A stretch of 64,000 nucleotides of DNA from Acanthacorydalis orientalis (GCA_034766995.1 CM068320.1:7754501-7818500), one strand, 5' to 3'. Counted from the first letter of the stretch, positions 34,373 to 48,768 are shown. Numbers and translations are program-made. Notes: generated from the letters alone by a model not told the origin.

Positions 34373-35580
34373 TATAAAGTATGTGTTGATATATAAACGA
34401 TGGTTGACATGCGAAAAACACTTTATAACTTTGTATGAAAATAAATATTATTAAAAATAATTTTCTCCTTCCGATTAAAAAAAAAATACTACAAATTCTC
34501 ATGTCTATTTTATAATAAAAACATTAAAGACAATTTCGTACTCGTAACAAAACGAAAACTTTTTTATTTCACAAACGTTCACTTAATGTTAAGATAATAT
34601 CTTTGAAGTTCTAAAAAGTTTATCATTAAGCGAGACAATACTTAACTTTTTTTAAGATGAGATTATGTGACTGTATTTTGTAAAATAGAGGGATGTGTCA
34701 TTTAGCTTAGTTAAACGAAACAAAGTGTACGTAAACGGAACTCCTCGTTTTAGTTTTAAAGTTGTTTTGGCACGTGCATTCTTCACAAATTAACTTTTTT
34801 TCTAATCTCTGTCGGAAAGTTTTTTTGCAATGAAATGTATTAATGGTTTCGTATATATTAAGATTTTACATTTAAATAGATTTTAGAATGTTATGTATTT
34901 AAATGCTGTATTAATGTAAATAATATTGAAATTAAAAGATAATTTTGATAAAAATTTGATTAAAAAGTATTATTTAATTAAAATTTATATACTGTAAAAA
35001 ATTTTAATACATATTCTTTTACCATTAAATTTATGGAATAATATTATACATGCATTTTTAAATAAAACATTTTTCTTCGAAGATCTACTCTAACATACTA
35101 TTTATTTTCGGCAATTTTTTATTTTTTGATATTAAATAACACTATTGTCTCAAACGAAACCATTTCTCGCAATATTATATATATATATATATACATTTGG
35201 CACCGTTACTAAATGCACTTCACAAATAAATCACTCCTCATTCACCAAAAATGATAAATGTTCACTAATTTCTTATTTTCTTTTATTTTAATGTATATTG
35301 TTCGATCCTTAATGAAGAGGACATCATCTTTAGAAAAAATGGTTTTTCAGTATTTAGATGTTTTAAAAATTGTAATTATTAGCAATCGAACCGTACATGG
35401 AACCAAATTAAACAAAAATCAGTTGAATTGAATATAACATAATAAAAGTGAATAAGCAGTAATAAAAAATTCTGAATGATTAATTATTGAACATTTTTGA
35501 TAAGAAAAAAATCTCATTTTTGGAGTTAATGAAACGACATCTGTGGAAGTAAATTTTACCACAGTACAAAATATACAAAC
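34373..35580. other. AT-rich DNA, no gene seen
   Basis: No motif recognised. The part 34540-34850 is slightly less AT-rich and contains tggcacgtgcatt (E-box-like) near 34770, but no other support for a regulatory role. Confidence 0.45.
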
Positions 35581-35587
35581 AAAAAAC

Positions 35588-36410
35588 ACGAGGAAAAACT
35601 TCCCAGCTCAATGAACAAATAACGTCTTTGGTCCCTTTCTCGACGTGAGATCGAGTGTTGTCGTGCTGTAAAATGATTTTCTTTGTTCTCTCACCAGTGA
35701 TTGGTCTTTTTCTCTCTAATTCGTTACTCGAACGGATGAGCTATTGTTGGTTACGCTCTGAATTTACACATTGATCAGATGCCGATGGTTCGTCGGGTGT
35801 AACCCATGTTTTTCGGCGCTTGAAATTATCGTAGAGAACTCATTTTTCATCCCCGATTATGATTTTATGCTAAAAATCTTTCCTTTGAATCTTGTGAGGA
35901 CATTGCCGTATCGATCACATCTTCTTTCTTTGTTTTCCGAACTGAGATCATGTGAAATCCATCGACCTAGTGTTTGAATTTTTCCCACCGAATGTAAACA
36001 ATAGGAAATTGATTGTTGGGTAATTCTGAAATGTTAAGCGAGTTTCTATTCAGTCTATGCGGGGTTTTCACTGAAAAACTGCTCAAGCTCCTAGTCTTCA
36101 ATTTTTTTTGGTTGGCCAGGTTGTTGCCGATCGGAAAAATCACAATCATCACTCCGAAACTTTTGAAACCATTTTTTTTTTATTTTATGTATCACACCTT
36201 TCCCAAAAACTAAACAAATTATTCCAACTGCTTCGGCAGATTTTTTTTGAGCTGAAATGCGAAAAGTATGCAATGCCAAATATGCTGCTTTACAGACTCT
36301 ATCGTATTCACTACTATTTTGTGAGGTTATACCAACTACTTGGCCAAGACATATAGTGTTTTTAAATGTGAAGTTTGGCACTTCAAACTCCTAAAACAAC
36401 GAGAAAATAT
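35588..36410 (-). pseudogene. decayed mauritiana-type mariner, minus strand
   Basis: Read on the minus strand from about 36381, the N-terminal mariner domain is intact over 90 codons (FRISAQKKSAEAVGIICLVF, KWFQKFRSDDCDFSDRQQ-like, PGQPKKIED). A QLISYCLHSVGKI-like helix and RWISHDL linker follow near 35930-36000. A block that looks like the first-Asp region (NEFST-IIS, HPTNHRHL) lies near 35770-35860, and QHDNTRSHVEKGTKDVI with the second Asp near 35625-35665. The copy stops at LSWEVFP, before the third Asp. Spacing between the first- and second-Asp blocks is short, indicating an internal deletion. Frameshifts separate all blocks. The N-terminal part is repeated at 49105-49310. Confidence 0.75.
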
Positions 36411-36734
36411 TTCAATTTAAAACATAGTTATAAATATGTTAATAATTAGTTAATATTTAATGAAGTTAATATTTACACTTAATAAATATTTTTCTTCATT
36501 ATTCTTTTATTACTTTGTTAAACTAAAGAGATATCAATAATATTTTTCTTTTTATAAAAATATACTCTTAAAACTCTAAAAATATATTCTTTTTACGAAA
36601 ATAAAAAATACACAATACCGATATTAAAGGTCCCCATAAATAAACAATTAATTCTTTTTTATAAAAAGACAAATTTAAGTTTTAAAAAAGTATTTATTTG
36701 TTTATCAATTACATAATCGCATTATCAAGGTAAT

Positions 36735-37747
36735 TATCAAGGACAGTTTGCCATATTTCTGTAAATTTTTATCTTTCATCTTGAAGAAATCTGATGATCG
36801 TGGTGTAAAATAAGTACCTAGGGGATTTCGGATATCAACTATATATTTAAAATTTTTATTTACCAACGAGTTCTCTGATGACGGTAACGAATAATTAAAT
36901 GGAAAAATAACTGGAATGTATTGTGAATGTGGTACAACTTGCCATTCGAGCTACTTAATTTTTCTTAGGTTAACCTAACCATGTAGTTTAAATTATGGAG
37001 TTTATGAATGATAACTTTTCTGTTCACTAAAACAAGTTTGTCTTTTAGTAGTAAGTTGTCTTTTTAGTAAGTTGTCTTTTTGAACAATTCCTTTTGCAGT
37101 CGTAGATGATGACAGTATTACTCAGAGGAAACTAGTTATCCATGATTTAACAGAACATAATAAATTATCCTAGTTCAATCAAGTACACAATAAAACCTTT
37201 AAGAAATACATACTTGGTTTAGTAGTCAATTTCGGTCTTTACTTCAAAGACAATCAATGTTTAAAGAGTTTAACATTCGAATAAAGAATCCATTTCACTT
37301 CTTCGGTGACAGTATACGTAAAAAAAAAACATCTTATTAGCAATGAAGCACAAACTATTCGTCCTTATTCACATCTGATAATTGGTATAGGACCAATGCC
37401 TTGTTTATTAACCTCAATGTCATGTAAGTTTTTTTGTACAGTTAACAATGTATAACAAATTCTTCTTAATAATTGATGTATGCTTAATTTTTGGTCGAGT
37501 TCTAATAACCATTTAAGGCGTCATTATCAATCTCGACGTAATGTTCATTTCGAGGACTATCAGATAAGTCAAAATCATCTGCAGGAAAATTTCTAAATCA
37601 ATGTTAACGCTTATAAACCTTCAACACATCCCCATAAGTGTCGTATTTTTTTTGTTATTGTCGCTTTGTTGTTCATTAAATTTTCAACGAATATGAAATG
37701 GCATAAAATGGCCGTATATTTTCTTCAGAAGGTGCAAAGTCCATCAT
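36735..37747 (-). pseudogene. decayed mariner transposase, minus strand
   Basis: The minus strand opens at Met 37747 with MDFAPSEENIRPFYAISYSL. After frameshifts come DTYGDVLKVYK, then DDFDLSDSPRNEHYVEIDND (near 37540-37600) and LKWLLELDQKLSI, the usual mariner N-terminal order. A KEVKWILYSN-like first-Asp block lies near 37270-37310 (Asp not readable). LEWQVVPHSQYIPVIFPFNY (near 36895-36955) corresponds to the region of the third Asp, with the Asp replaced, followed by FTPRSSDFFKMKDKNLQKYG near 36745-36800. It is heavily mutated and has no clear terminal repeats. It lies head-to-tail behind the 35588-36410 mariner but is a different lineage. Confidence 0.65.
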
Positions 37748-37869
37748 TTTGTTGTGGGGCAATAAAATTATATAATTATTGACAAAAAAATAAATTCATA
37801 ATCAGCACTATAAAACATATCTTTACTTTGTCACACTCGAAACAGAGCTAACGTAAAATAACTCATTTA

Positions 37870-37896
37870 AAATAGCTGATGACTTACCGGTTTACC

Positions 37897-37941
<45 letters not shown>

Positions 37942-37963
37942 TAGATAGATAGATAGATAGATA
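37870..37963. repeat. repeat end plus (TA)n-(GATA)n microsatellite
   Basis: The word gacttaccggtttaccgaat (37880-37899) is followed by TA dinucleotides and six GATA units. A close variant of the same word precedes the TA tract at 39853, so this is the left part of a repeated segment. Confidence 0.8.
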
Positions 37964-37982
37964 ATGTTTGAGGGGAAGGAAG

Positions 37983-38612
37983 CTATCTTGCCTCCCGACA
38001 CTTAGACTCGAAGTCCATTATGCCTTCCCTCGGCTGATCAAAACTACTCGGGAAGTCTCGCTTCCTTCCAGAAGCCTTCCTTCCTTCCTTCAGCCTACCC
38101 GAGTTTATAGACCCTAGTTCGGCCGCGGTGAGGAAAAACTCTCCAAACCATCGTCGCCTTAAATTGACCCATGCCGGACATTCCGCAAGGAGGTTAATGG
38201 GGGTCTCGTTGCCCCCCTCCCAACACCATCTACACTTCCCGTCCATCTTTCGGCCTTGTATATGTTCGTGGTAGCTTAGTCTCCCGTGTCCTGTGACAAT
38301 TCGCACCAGGAGCCGGGAGAAGGATCTGCCACTTGTATAGATTCTCTTGGTCCAATCCTTATTTGGTGTCTGGCCTAAGAGTACCCTAGATTGACGGCAA
38401 CCGTCAATCTTTAGCTACCATTCTGAGTGTTTTGACTCGACCCACTCTCGAATGGTGCCCTTGACCCAGCATCTCGCTCGCCCTACGAAGGGCTCCGGCC
38501 CCTCCACTGCTGACCTGGCTTCTAATGAGGCCAGTCTGTCTGCTATTTCGTTCTCCCGTATGCCCGAATGACCCGGCACCCACAGAAGGTGAACTTCGTT
38601 CTGGAAAGCCAA
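37983..38612 (-). pseudogene. LINE RNase H and C-terminal zinc-knuckle fragment
   Basis: On the minus strand from about 38625 the frame reads VHLLWVPGHSGIRENEIADR, the C-terminal part of an RNase H domain, with GHSG and the ENEIAD motif whose Asp is catalytic. It runs on to a stop at 38413 (HSEW then TAG). In the same frame it continues through GQTPNKDWTKRIYTS, LVRIVTGHGRLSYHEH and a CRWCWEGGNETPINLLAECP zinc-binding segment to 37983. This order (RNase H, then GH and CCHC-like ECP motif) is typical of insect non-LTR retrotransposons of the I/R1-like group. Apart from the one stop the 200-codon fragment is intact. No reverse transcriptase is attached, and the piece is enclosed by GATA and GA microsatellites. 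Confidence 0.85.
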
Positions 38613-38623
38613 TCTGACGAGTG

Positions 38624-38677
38624 CTATATATATAGAGAGAGAGAGAGAGAGAGATATTGATAGATAGATAGATAGAA
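38624..38677. repeat. (TA)n-(GA)n-(GATA)n microsatellite
   Basis: Short TA, then a GA run, then GATA tetramers on the right side of the LINE fragment. Confidence 0.93.
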
Positions 38678-38866
38678 CTTATTAATTCAAAAAAGTCCTC
38701 TTTTTCGTACTTTTAATTATATATAAATATTTTACTGAGTGGGGCACTGATAAACTAAAATTACATGTACAGATGAATATGTTGTTACCGGTCGAGTTAA
38801 CCTAAAATGTATTAAATTTTATCACTACAAAGGTCTTTGTGCCAGACAATGCAAATACGCGTTATG
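38678..38866 (+). repeat. 190-bp repeat segment, copy 1
   Basis: From acttattaattcaaaaaagt to gcaaatacgcgttat this segment matches 41077-41266 at about 85 percent by eye, in the same orientation, including the run caaaggtctttgtgccagac. No coding capacity. Together with the shared left words at 37880 and 39836 it marks a repeated unit. Confidence 0.85.
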
Positions 38867-39835
38867 GCATGTAAAGCTATTAAGGTAAATAGGCGGACAA
38901 ACTAAGAAATTTATTATATTTAGTGTTTTGTATAGCAATGCTATTTCAACAGATGTGTTACGTACATTTCAAGTATAAATACAATGAATTTATAAAATAA
39001 CATAAAACAGGATATTTGTATGCGTATAAACAGATTTGTAATTATAACTTCCACTTTCACCTATAAATTGAGTCTTTATATATGAAACATATTAAAATAT
39101 ATAATTATACAATAATATTATTAAATATGAAGCAATAAAAAATGTTTGAACAATAGTTATTCAGTAATATTATTCCCTAAGGAAACATTATTCAACCGTC
39201 TTGAATTTGATGTTAATTAAAATGTCTTAGCGTAATTAATAATTCGTTTAGATGGTGCAATAACTGTCGTGTTGAAATTATTTTTAGGATAATTATTTTT
39301 TGTGGAATTTAAACTTTTCTCTCATTATTTACAATTTTAATATTTCCACCCTTTGTATTAATGTATTTTTTTGTTATTCTTTATCATTCCCACATTCAGT
39401 TGTTTTTAAAAAAATAATAAATATTTAAATTCTAAATAGTAAGTATTTATAAGATTTCAAGAACTTGCTTCGCTTTATTAAAACACCAATCAATCAAATG
39501 AAACGGGGAATATTATTTAAATAATTTCAATTAATTTTAAAAAGCATAAATGTTTTCAGGCAATCAAAATATACTTGAACACAAAATGAATATCAGTAAT
39601 AAAATATGGCAAAAATAGAACAAAGCAAGAAAAAAACAATTACATTTATTACTATAAATATATTTATTTTGGAACTCTTCGTTTTCTTAGATGATCTGAG
39701 GATCTGTTTTTTACTATAAGTTTTTGCGCAAATACCGTCTTCAGGTATATGTTAGATAAACTCATTTTTTATTAACGATGGCACATGTGCTGAAAGTAGT
39801 AGTGGAGAACAGATTATGTATAATCCAAAGTCATT
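38867..39835. other. AT-rich DNA, one possible LINE scrap
   Basis: No gene seen. At about 39675-39835 the plus strand has a weak reverse-transcriptase-like pattern (FLDDL, then LKVVVENRLCIIQSH) similar to the scrap at 54473-54730. The word ctgaaagtagtagtggagaa (39792-39811) is the shared part. Too weak to call a gene. Confidence 0.35.
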
Positions 39836-39875
39836 GACTTATCGGTTTTACAAATATATATATATATATATATAC
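39836..39875. repeat. repeat end plus (TA)n tract at mariner end
   Basis: tgacttatcggttttacaaa followed by a TA tract that ends exactly at the terminal repeat of mariner copy B. Confidence 0.8.
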
Positions 39876-41054
39876 GGGGCTTGATTGATAAGTTTCGTAA
39901 ACTTTTATGAGATGGCGCCATCATTCATTTGGTAACGTCACGATTATCAACTGTCACTTTTCAAAGTAATATAGGCGAAATTTCAACTAGAAGCGACGCG
40001 TTGTTCACGTTCTACAGATGTTTGAAGTGAGCATTGTAGCAGTTGTCGCAAAAATAGAAAAAACGAGTTCTATGCAGTGATAAAATCTATTTATTTGAAA
40101 AAATGGATAGACGCTCAGGTCAAACCAGAGTTGAATGAAGTTCATGAATACTCTGCACCAGCGTTGATGACTGTTTATTTATGAATAAATGAGTTCAAAC
40201 GTGGCCGAACATGCACTCAAAATGAAGCGAATTCTGGAACGCCCAGTTAAAGTCATCACAACAGATATTGTTGAAAAAATCCATGGTATCATTATAGAAG
40301 ACCATCGAGGGAAAATGCGCGAGATTTCTGAGTGTGTAGGTATCTTAACTGAACTAGTATACAATATCTTGCATGAAAAATTACACATGAAAAAGCTGTG
40401 TGGGCGATGGGTGCCGCGATTGTTGACTGTCGACCAATAACGCACGCAAAAAGACATTTCACCTCAGTGTTCGACGATGTTTAATCGCAACCAGCAGGCC
40501 TTTTTGCGTCAATTCGGCACCGTGGATGAAACATAGATCCACCACTGCACACCAGAATCGGAGCAGCAGTCAAATAAGTGGATAACTAATGGTGAAATTG
40601 CACCGAAAAAAGTGAAGACCGTTTTTTGGTTGGAAAGGTGATGACCATTGTTTTTTTTTGGGATTCCCAAGGAATAATCTTAATCGACTACTTAACGAAG
40701 TTAAAAACGATAACAGGAACCTATTATTCAACAAAATTGGACCGTCTGAAAGAAGAGCTGAAACAAAAACAGCCAAAGTTGGCGCACAAAAATGTACTCC
40801 TTCACCAGAACAACGCGTTTTCCTACAAATTGACCATCGAAACGGAAAAATTGCACAAACTAGGCTTTGAATTGATTCCTCATCCACCCGATTCTCCAGA
40901 CTGGCCTTCTGCGACTTCGTTCTCTTCCCGAACTTGAACATTTGATTCAGTGTGAAGACATTCTCGTCGAATGAAAATGTCATCGCCGCAAATCGATTTT
41001 TTCCATAATTGATGTTTAACTTACTTTTTTACCATTATTATCAAACAATCCTCG
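39876..41054 (+). mobile_element. decayed mariner (copy B), plus strand
   Basis: The left end cggggcttgattgataagtt follows a TA tract. The right end, on the complement, reads cgaggattgtttgataataa and is followed by TATATA. The element is 1179 bp, close to full length. Its 5' untranslated part matches copy A at 1965 well. Compared with A it retains the DNA-binding domain. It has inserted in the TA tract of a repeated segment whose right part continues at 41077. Confidence 0.85.
40185..41006 (+). pseudogene. mariner transposase pseudogene (copy B)
   Basis: Plus-strand pieces in order: a helix-turn-helix stretch of 83 codons (40189-40440) with KMREISECVGILTELVYNIL and WVPRLLTVDQ; MFNRNQQAFLRQFGTVDET (40480-40535, first Asp present) then a stop at the position of the usual Trp; HHCTPESEQQSNKW; GKVMTIVFFWDSQGIILIDY (40630-40690); LLHQNNAFSYK, with the second Asp replaced by Asn, near 40797-40830; IPHPPDSPDWP, with the third-Asp region shifted, near 40880-40905; and SSNENVIAA at the end. 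Two of three catalytic residues are therefore lost or displaced, and frameshifts are frequent. The type is DD34D, probably mellifera-like, which I cannot confirm. Confidence 0.82.
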
Positions 41055-41076
41055 TATATATACTCGTATATATACG

Positions 41077-41266
41077 ACTTTTAATTCAAAAAAATCCTGC
41101 TTTTTGTATTTTTTAATTATATATAAATTTTTTACTAAGTGGGATACAAATAAACAAAAATTACATGCACAGATTAATATGTTGTTAGCCGTCGAGTTTA
41201 CCTCAAATGTATTAAATTTTATCACTACAAAGGTCTTTGTGCCAGACAACGCAAATACTCGTTATA
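41077..41266 (+). repeat. 190-bp repeat segment, copy 2
   Basis: Second copy of the segment at 38678-38866, starting acttttaattcaaaaaaatc and ending gcaaatactcgttat. It directly follows mariner copy B. Confidence 0.85.
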
Positions 41267-42943
41267 AAATTCAATATATCAACCGCATCATAGGTATGAA
41301 AATACACATTTATAATAAATAAATTTTATAATTTGATCACATTAAGTGTTTATATATTTGGTATTAAAAAATTATTATTCTAAAAAAAAAACAAGTTAAA
41401 TTTTTGTAATAAAAATAATTAAAATAAGGAATTGTCAGAAACAAATCAAATATATTTGAGATATTATTATCACAACTGTTTAATTCCGAATGTTATAGTT
41501 CTAACTTTTAGATATGAAAAATTCTTACATTAAATATAAACAACAGTTAAAAGGGATAATCGTTTTACCCAAAAACAGGATCATCAACCAAAGAAACTAA
41601 TATATTACCAAACAATTCGTCAGATGTATGTGCAATTGTTACTCGTGATAATGTGTTGCACGCCGACCATTAAAAGGACATGATTTGTTACACTTAGAAC
41701 TATCCGGTTTGTATGACTTCCATACATCATACGTAGCATGCAGCTCCATTCACAGCAACCGCATTGCAATATGTGGGTCACAGGTTTCGTGCCTAACACC
41801 CAATATACGAGGTATTGTGCCTCGCACGTATATGCTGAAACTACTACACAAAACCAGTTGTAGTCAGGATCAGTTGACGCAATACTTATTTAAACAATAA
41901 CTATGTATACAAAGCTATATTTATTAAGATTATGTATAGTTATTATTTTTAAGTAACTACTAAAAGAAATTTTTTGATATTTTTTTGATATTTTGCTGCA
42001 ACTATAAAGTATATCAGAAACCTATTTAAATAAGATTTAAGAATTGAAGATAGTTATAGAATTTTTTTACACATTGATACAACCGGATTAAAAAAAGAAG
42101 GATAATACACCATCGAGTTTATAAGTATAATAACAGGAAAATATAATTTGACATAATTTTGAGTTACACGATAGTTTTGCGAAACCAATCCACCATATAA
42201 ATCGAAACATAGGTATGTTTTATTTTTTTATCAAAATCAATATTATAATGCAGTTTTGTCGCATAATGATATACATGAGTTATTTTTATAAATAATATAT
42301 TCTAAAGAAATTTAATTTATATAATGTTAAAATTAAAAGATTATTTAAAAAGTCTAAAGGTTATTTCAACTGAACACTTTATCGAGTGTGCATGAGATAA
42401 ACAAATACACATATTCGATTTAAATATTTTATTTCATAAACGACAAACATTCCTAACAGGAGAAATCACGTCAACTTGAAAAATTATTAAATATGTTCGC
42501 ATAAATTTCACATAAAAATACTCATCAATGAAAAACGTAAAACATATATAAACTCGATGCACTATTTTTATCAAGAGAATACATCATTTATATGTATTAT
42601 ATCTTTCGGCTGACCATCAATAACCCTAAACATGTTTCAATGTTTTATGGAAATACAATAGTGTTGTTGAGTTGATGTTTGAATTCACTTGGCAGTATCA
42701 AACGTCGACTCAACCCGGTTCAATAATGCAGATTTATACCCGGAAGCATTGAAACATATCGAATTCGGACTGTGAAAGCATGAGATAATTTATGTTCAAT
42801 GCAATTCAAATGAAACGTCAATCGATCGACGGGTCTCTACTGGACGTTCACCATGATTTGAACTTTTCAGAAAATGTTGAAAAACACACGTTCACCTACA
42901 ACATGTTTATATTCATTTATACATAAATGTATATGAAATATAT
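41267..42943. other. mostly AT-rich DNA; two less AT-rich patches
   Basis: No gene or transposon motif recognised. Patches 41590-41900 and 42600-42890 have near-balanced composition and non-repetitive sequence with CpG (for example cgatcgacgggtc near 42821-42833). They could be regulatory or exonic, but no splice-bounded frame of length was found; the 71-codon frame 41685-41900 shows no known domain. Confidence 0.35.
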
Positions 42944-42945
42944 GT

Positions 42946-42978
<33 letters not shown>

Positions 42979-42979
42979 T

Positions 42980-43014
<35 letters not shown>

Positions 43015-43018
43015 ATAT

Positions 43019-43057
<39 letters not shown>

Positions 43058-43074
43058 GATAGATAGATAGATAG
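42944..43074. repeat. interrupted (TA)n-(GATA)n microsatellite
   Basis: About 130 bp of TA with TTTA and CATG interruptions, ending in GATA tetramers. Confidence 0.95.
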
Positions 43075-43600
43075 TCTGAGTGTGTGTACTTATGTTTACT
43101 TAAATACAATAAATATGTAATGATTTGTAATGATTTTGGTACAATTTCCAATCTAATTAATTTTATACATAGTTTGATAATTTGTATTATAGGTTATATT
43201 TGTAAAATCAGTATAATTTATTTGTTCCGTTTTGATTCTATAAGTTAAAAATGGACTACAAAAAATCTATTTTGACTCATAATATTTTCATATAATTTTA
43301 AATAGAAATACATGTGAAAAATAATATATATTGGCAATATGTAGAATTTGTTCCTTAAGTGAGCCTGTCCAAAAAAAATTATATGATTTTCTTATGTAAC
43401 TGTTACAATATGTGACGACTGAATCCATGTCTAAGATTATTTCTGCTACAATTAATTTTGATTTTCGTCACCTTCAAGTAAATTTTCAGTTCAATATCTA
43501 TTTGAAGGTGGCAAAAATCGAAATCGTTAAAAAAAACGAGTTTGCTAGTGGCTTCCGAGACTTGCACAAAATAATCATATTCAGAAATGATTTGAAATAC

Positions 43601-44155
43601 TAGGTTGGTTGGTAGAGAAATAATTGTGGATTTTATTTTTTAAATTCTAACCTTAATTTTTCTCAATGAAAGTGTCGTTCATGGTATTTATGTTAATATA
43701 TTTTTGAAGTGCATATTTCTGTCTGTATTTTAGTAACATCAAGTTTGATTTTATTATTAATTTTGCTTGAAATAGGACTATTGAATTAAAAATGGAAAAA
43801 AACCAAATAAGAGATTTTTTTGTATGAGTTCAAAACACGTAGTAAAGTAGCAGAAACTTCTCTTAAACTAAACGATGCTTCTGGTATGAGTTCTGTTAAG
43901 GAATGATTAGTGCAATGGTGGTTCCAAAAATTTCATTCTAGGGACGAGAGCCTTGAAGATGAAGTAGATGCGGTCGTTCTTCTTCATTTCTTAACGACTA
44001 ACTGAAGGTGTTAGTTTAATCAGAACCACACACAACAATTCGAGATCTTGCACAAATTTAGGCGCTAGTCATCCAACAATTCTGAACTACTTAATTTAAA
44101 AAATGTATATGAATTTGAAAGTCATAAACTGCAATTATTTTTCTACGAAGCTAAT
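43601..44155 (+). mobile_element. non-autonomous cecropia-type mariner derivative
   Basis: Starts taggttggttggtagagaaa and ends caattatttttctacgaagc, the paired terminal pattern of the family. Between them only the transposase N-terminus is kept: MEKNQIRDFF-like start near 43792, SKVAETSLKLNDAS near 43845-43880, WWFQKFHSRDESLEDEVD near 43917-43965, TIRDLAQI near 44035, and SHPTILNYL near 44065-44090. It then jumps to the 3' end. The catalytic domain is missing, so the element is a deletion derivative like those at 8499 and 46584. Confidence 0.82.
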
Positions 44156-46583
<2,428 letters not shown>

Positions 46584-47278
46584 TTAGGTTGGTAGAAAAA
46601 AAATTGCAGGTTTTATTGTTTGAATTTTAACCTTCATATTTTTCAATGAAAGTGTAATTTCATCATGTTATTAATATCTGTTTAATATACATTTTTCAGT
46701 TTGTATTTTAGTAACATCGAATTTGGTTTTATTATTAATTTTGTTTTAAATTTGTTTATTGAATTATAGATGAAAATGAAGCACATAAAAGCATTTTTTA
46801 TGAGTTAAAAACGGGTGGAAAAGCCAGAGAATCTGCTTGTAAACTAAACGATGCTTTTGGTGTAGGCATCATTAAGGAACGTACGGTCCTAAGTCTTCGT
46901 GCTGAGTACGAGAGCTTTGAAGATGAAGAAGTTCATAACGACTAACTGAAGGTGTCAGTTGAATCAAAACCACATACAACAATTTGAGAACTTGCACAAA
47001 AGTTACCGTTAGTCATCCAACAGTTCTGGATCACTTAAAACAGTCAGTAGAATCAAAAAATCAAATATAAATATATGAATTTTAAAGTCATAAACCGCAA
47101 TTATTTTTCTATCAGCACAATATTTGGAAAATTGAAACAATATAAACAGCGCACCTTACTTAAAATTTGTAACTTTTTCAAAAGTTAGGCGTTAGTCATC
47201 CAATAGTTCTGGACCACAAATGGAAAAATGTGTAAGAATTTGCAGAACATGAACCGCAATTATTTTTCTACTAACCTA
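46584..47278 (+). mobile_element. composite cecropia-type mariner derivative with both ends
   Basis: Begins ttaggttggtagaaaaaaaa and ends gcaattatttttctactaac with CTA at the far right. The interior holds the transposase N-terminus remnant (KLNDAFGVGIIKERTV-like near 46840-46890, ESFEDEE near 46913-46930, QLSHPTVLDHLKQS-like near 47010-47045) and then a first 3'-end sequence, caattatttttctatcagca, at about 47098. A 60-bp linker shared with the copy at 8499 follows. A second partial HTH segment (ttaggcgttagtcatccaat near 47183) comes next, and then the true 3' end. So the element has a duplicated 3' part. Confidence 0.82.
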
Positions 47279-47736
47279 GTAACATAAAAGGTATCTATAC
47301 CAACAAAACTACTACCTTTTATATATTTGTTATTTCACAACTGTTATGAATCATCAAATTGAATTAAAAGCTTTACGCTTATATCAGATACATTCGAATT
47401 GCATTTTGAATCTCATAACATGCTTTCATAATGCAAGTATGATACTTTCAAAACGCATGACAGTATCAATACAGTAGTAGTAGATCTTAGAATGGGGGTT
47501 CTTATTGCTTTTACATCAATCCAACTGTCAAAAAAACTTAAATAATGTATAACTTTGTATGTCAATGGTTCTTAACTAATTTTTAAGTAAGTAAATTGAC
47601 TTTTGAATAAATTCAAATCCCAAATTTAGTTTCAATACTAACATAAATTGTTGAGTTTATTTTTAACTAAGCGAAAGTTTAATTTTAACCTAATTTTAAA
47701 ATTAAGATATATATATATACATATATGTTATTTTTC

Positions 47737-47790
<54 letters not shown>

Positions 47791-48768
47791 TAATCTAATT
47801 AAACTCTTGTAGGGTTTAAATAAAGAATGATAATATTTCATAAAAAATATTGTATTTTTTATTTACTTAATTTAAAATGTTGAGCAGAATGGAATAATTT
47901 GTAAAAGAAAAGTTATTAAGTAATAATATTTTTTTAAAAAAATAGTCCACTCTATTAATATTAAAAATGGCGAAATATATATTTAAAATATTCATAGAAC
48001 AGAAGCTAAAATATAAAAAAAATCAATCAATTCGTTTAAACCAACTCAGCTGAACTGAATTTCTGAATATACGATCATACTGTTTTTCAATAAAATGTAT
48101 ATAAAAAAGATATATCTAAGCTCATCTCCCTAAGAATTATTATTTTGTGTGCGTCGTAAAAAATTCTTAATATTTTTCTCATGTACCGCCTATGGTCAAA
48201 TGAAGAACGAAGAGCTGGTACGCGTTTGAAGTTACATGTCGTACGATGGACCTCTGCTATTGTTCGTTCTGACATCTTTTTACTGCGGGCGTTTGCGTGT
48301 TTCAAAGTTACATCTCGGATGAAATTGTTAACTTGTTTAACGTATTTTCTCTTTGTCGAAAATGTGTGGCCATAAAATTAGATAATTTATTTTTCTGCTT
48401 AAATAACCTTTATGATCGCGTATTTTTTTGAATAGATTTTTTAATAACATCCATGTAAACTGGTGAATGCACATTATTAAAATGATTAGGTAATTTCATA
48501 TAAACTTCATTCCAGTCAGTGTATATATATATATATATACATTAAAGTTTTATTACATTACTCAAAATGTACATATAATATATTAATTTTAAATATATTT
48601 ATACATTATTGTGTAAAATATAATTAATGGACACATTATAATTTATTTAAATTATTTTTTGTTTTTCATAAATAATATTTTGTATATATTGGAAACTTTT
48701 AATAATGAGCGACGAATTATATTTAATATTATAATAAAATATATACAAATGCATTGTAAAGTGTGCGT
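47279..48768. other. AT-rich DNA, one less AT-rich patch
   Basis: TA tracts lie at 47706-47785 and 48521-48540. The patch 48130-48370 is CpG-containing with open frames on both strands (64 codons plus, 72 codons minus), but neither shows a domain I know. Possibly a decayed element. Confidence 0.4.
47706..47785. repeat. interrupted (TA)n microsatellite
   Basis: TA tract broken by a TTTTTC segment and a TTTA unit. Confidence 0.93.

Noticed and set aside
40570..40983. 137-codon minus-strand frame
   Set aside because: Antisense of the mariner copy B transposase, whose plus-strand motifs are clear.
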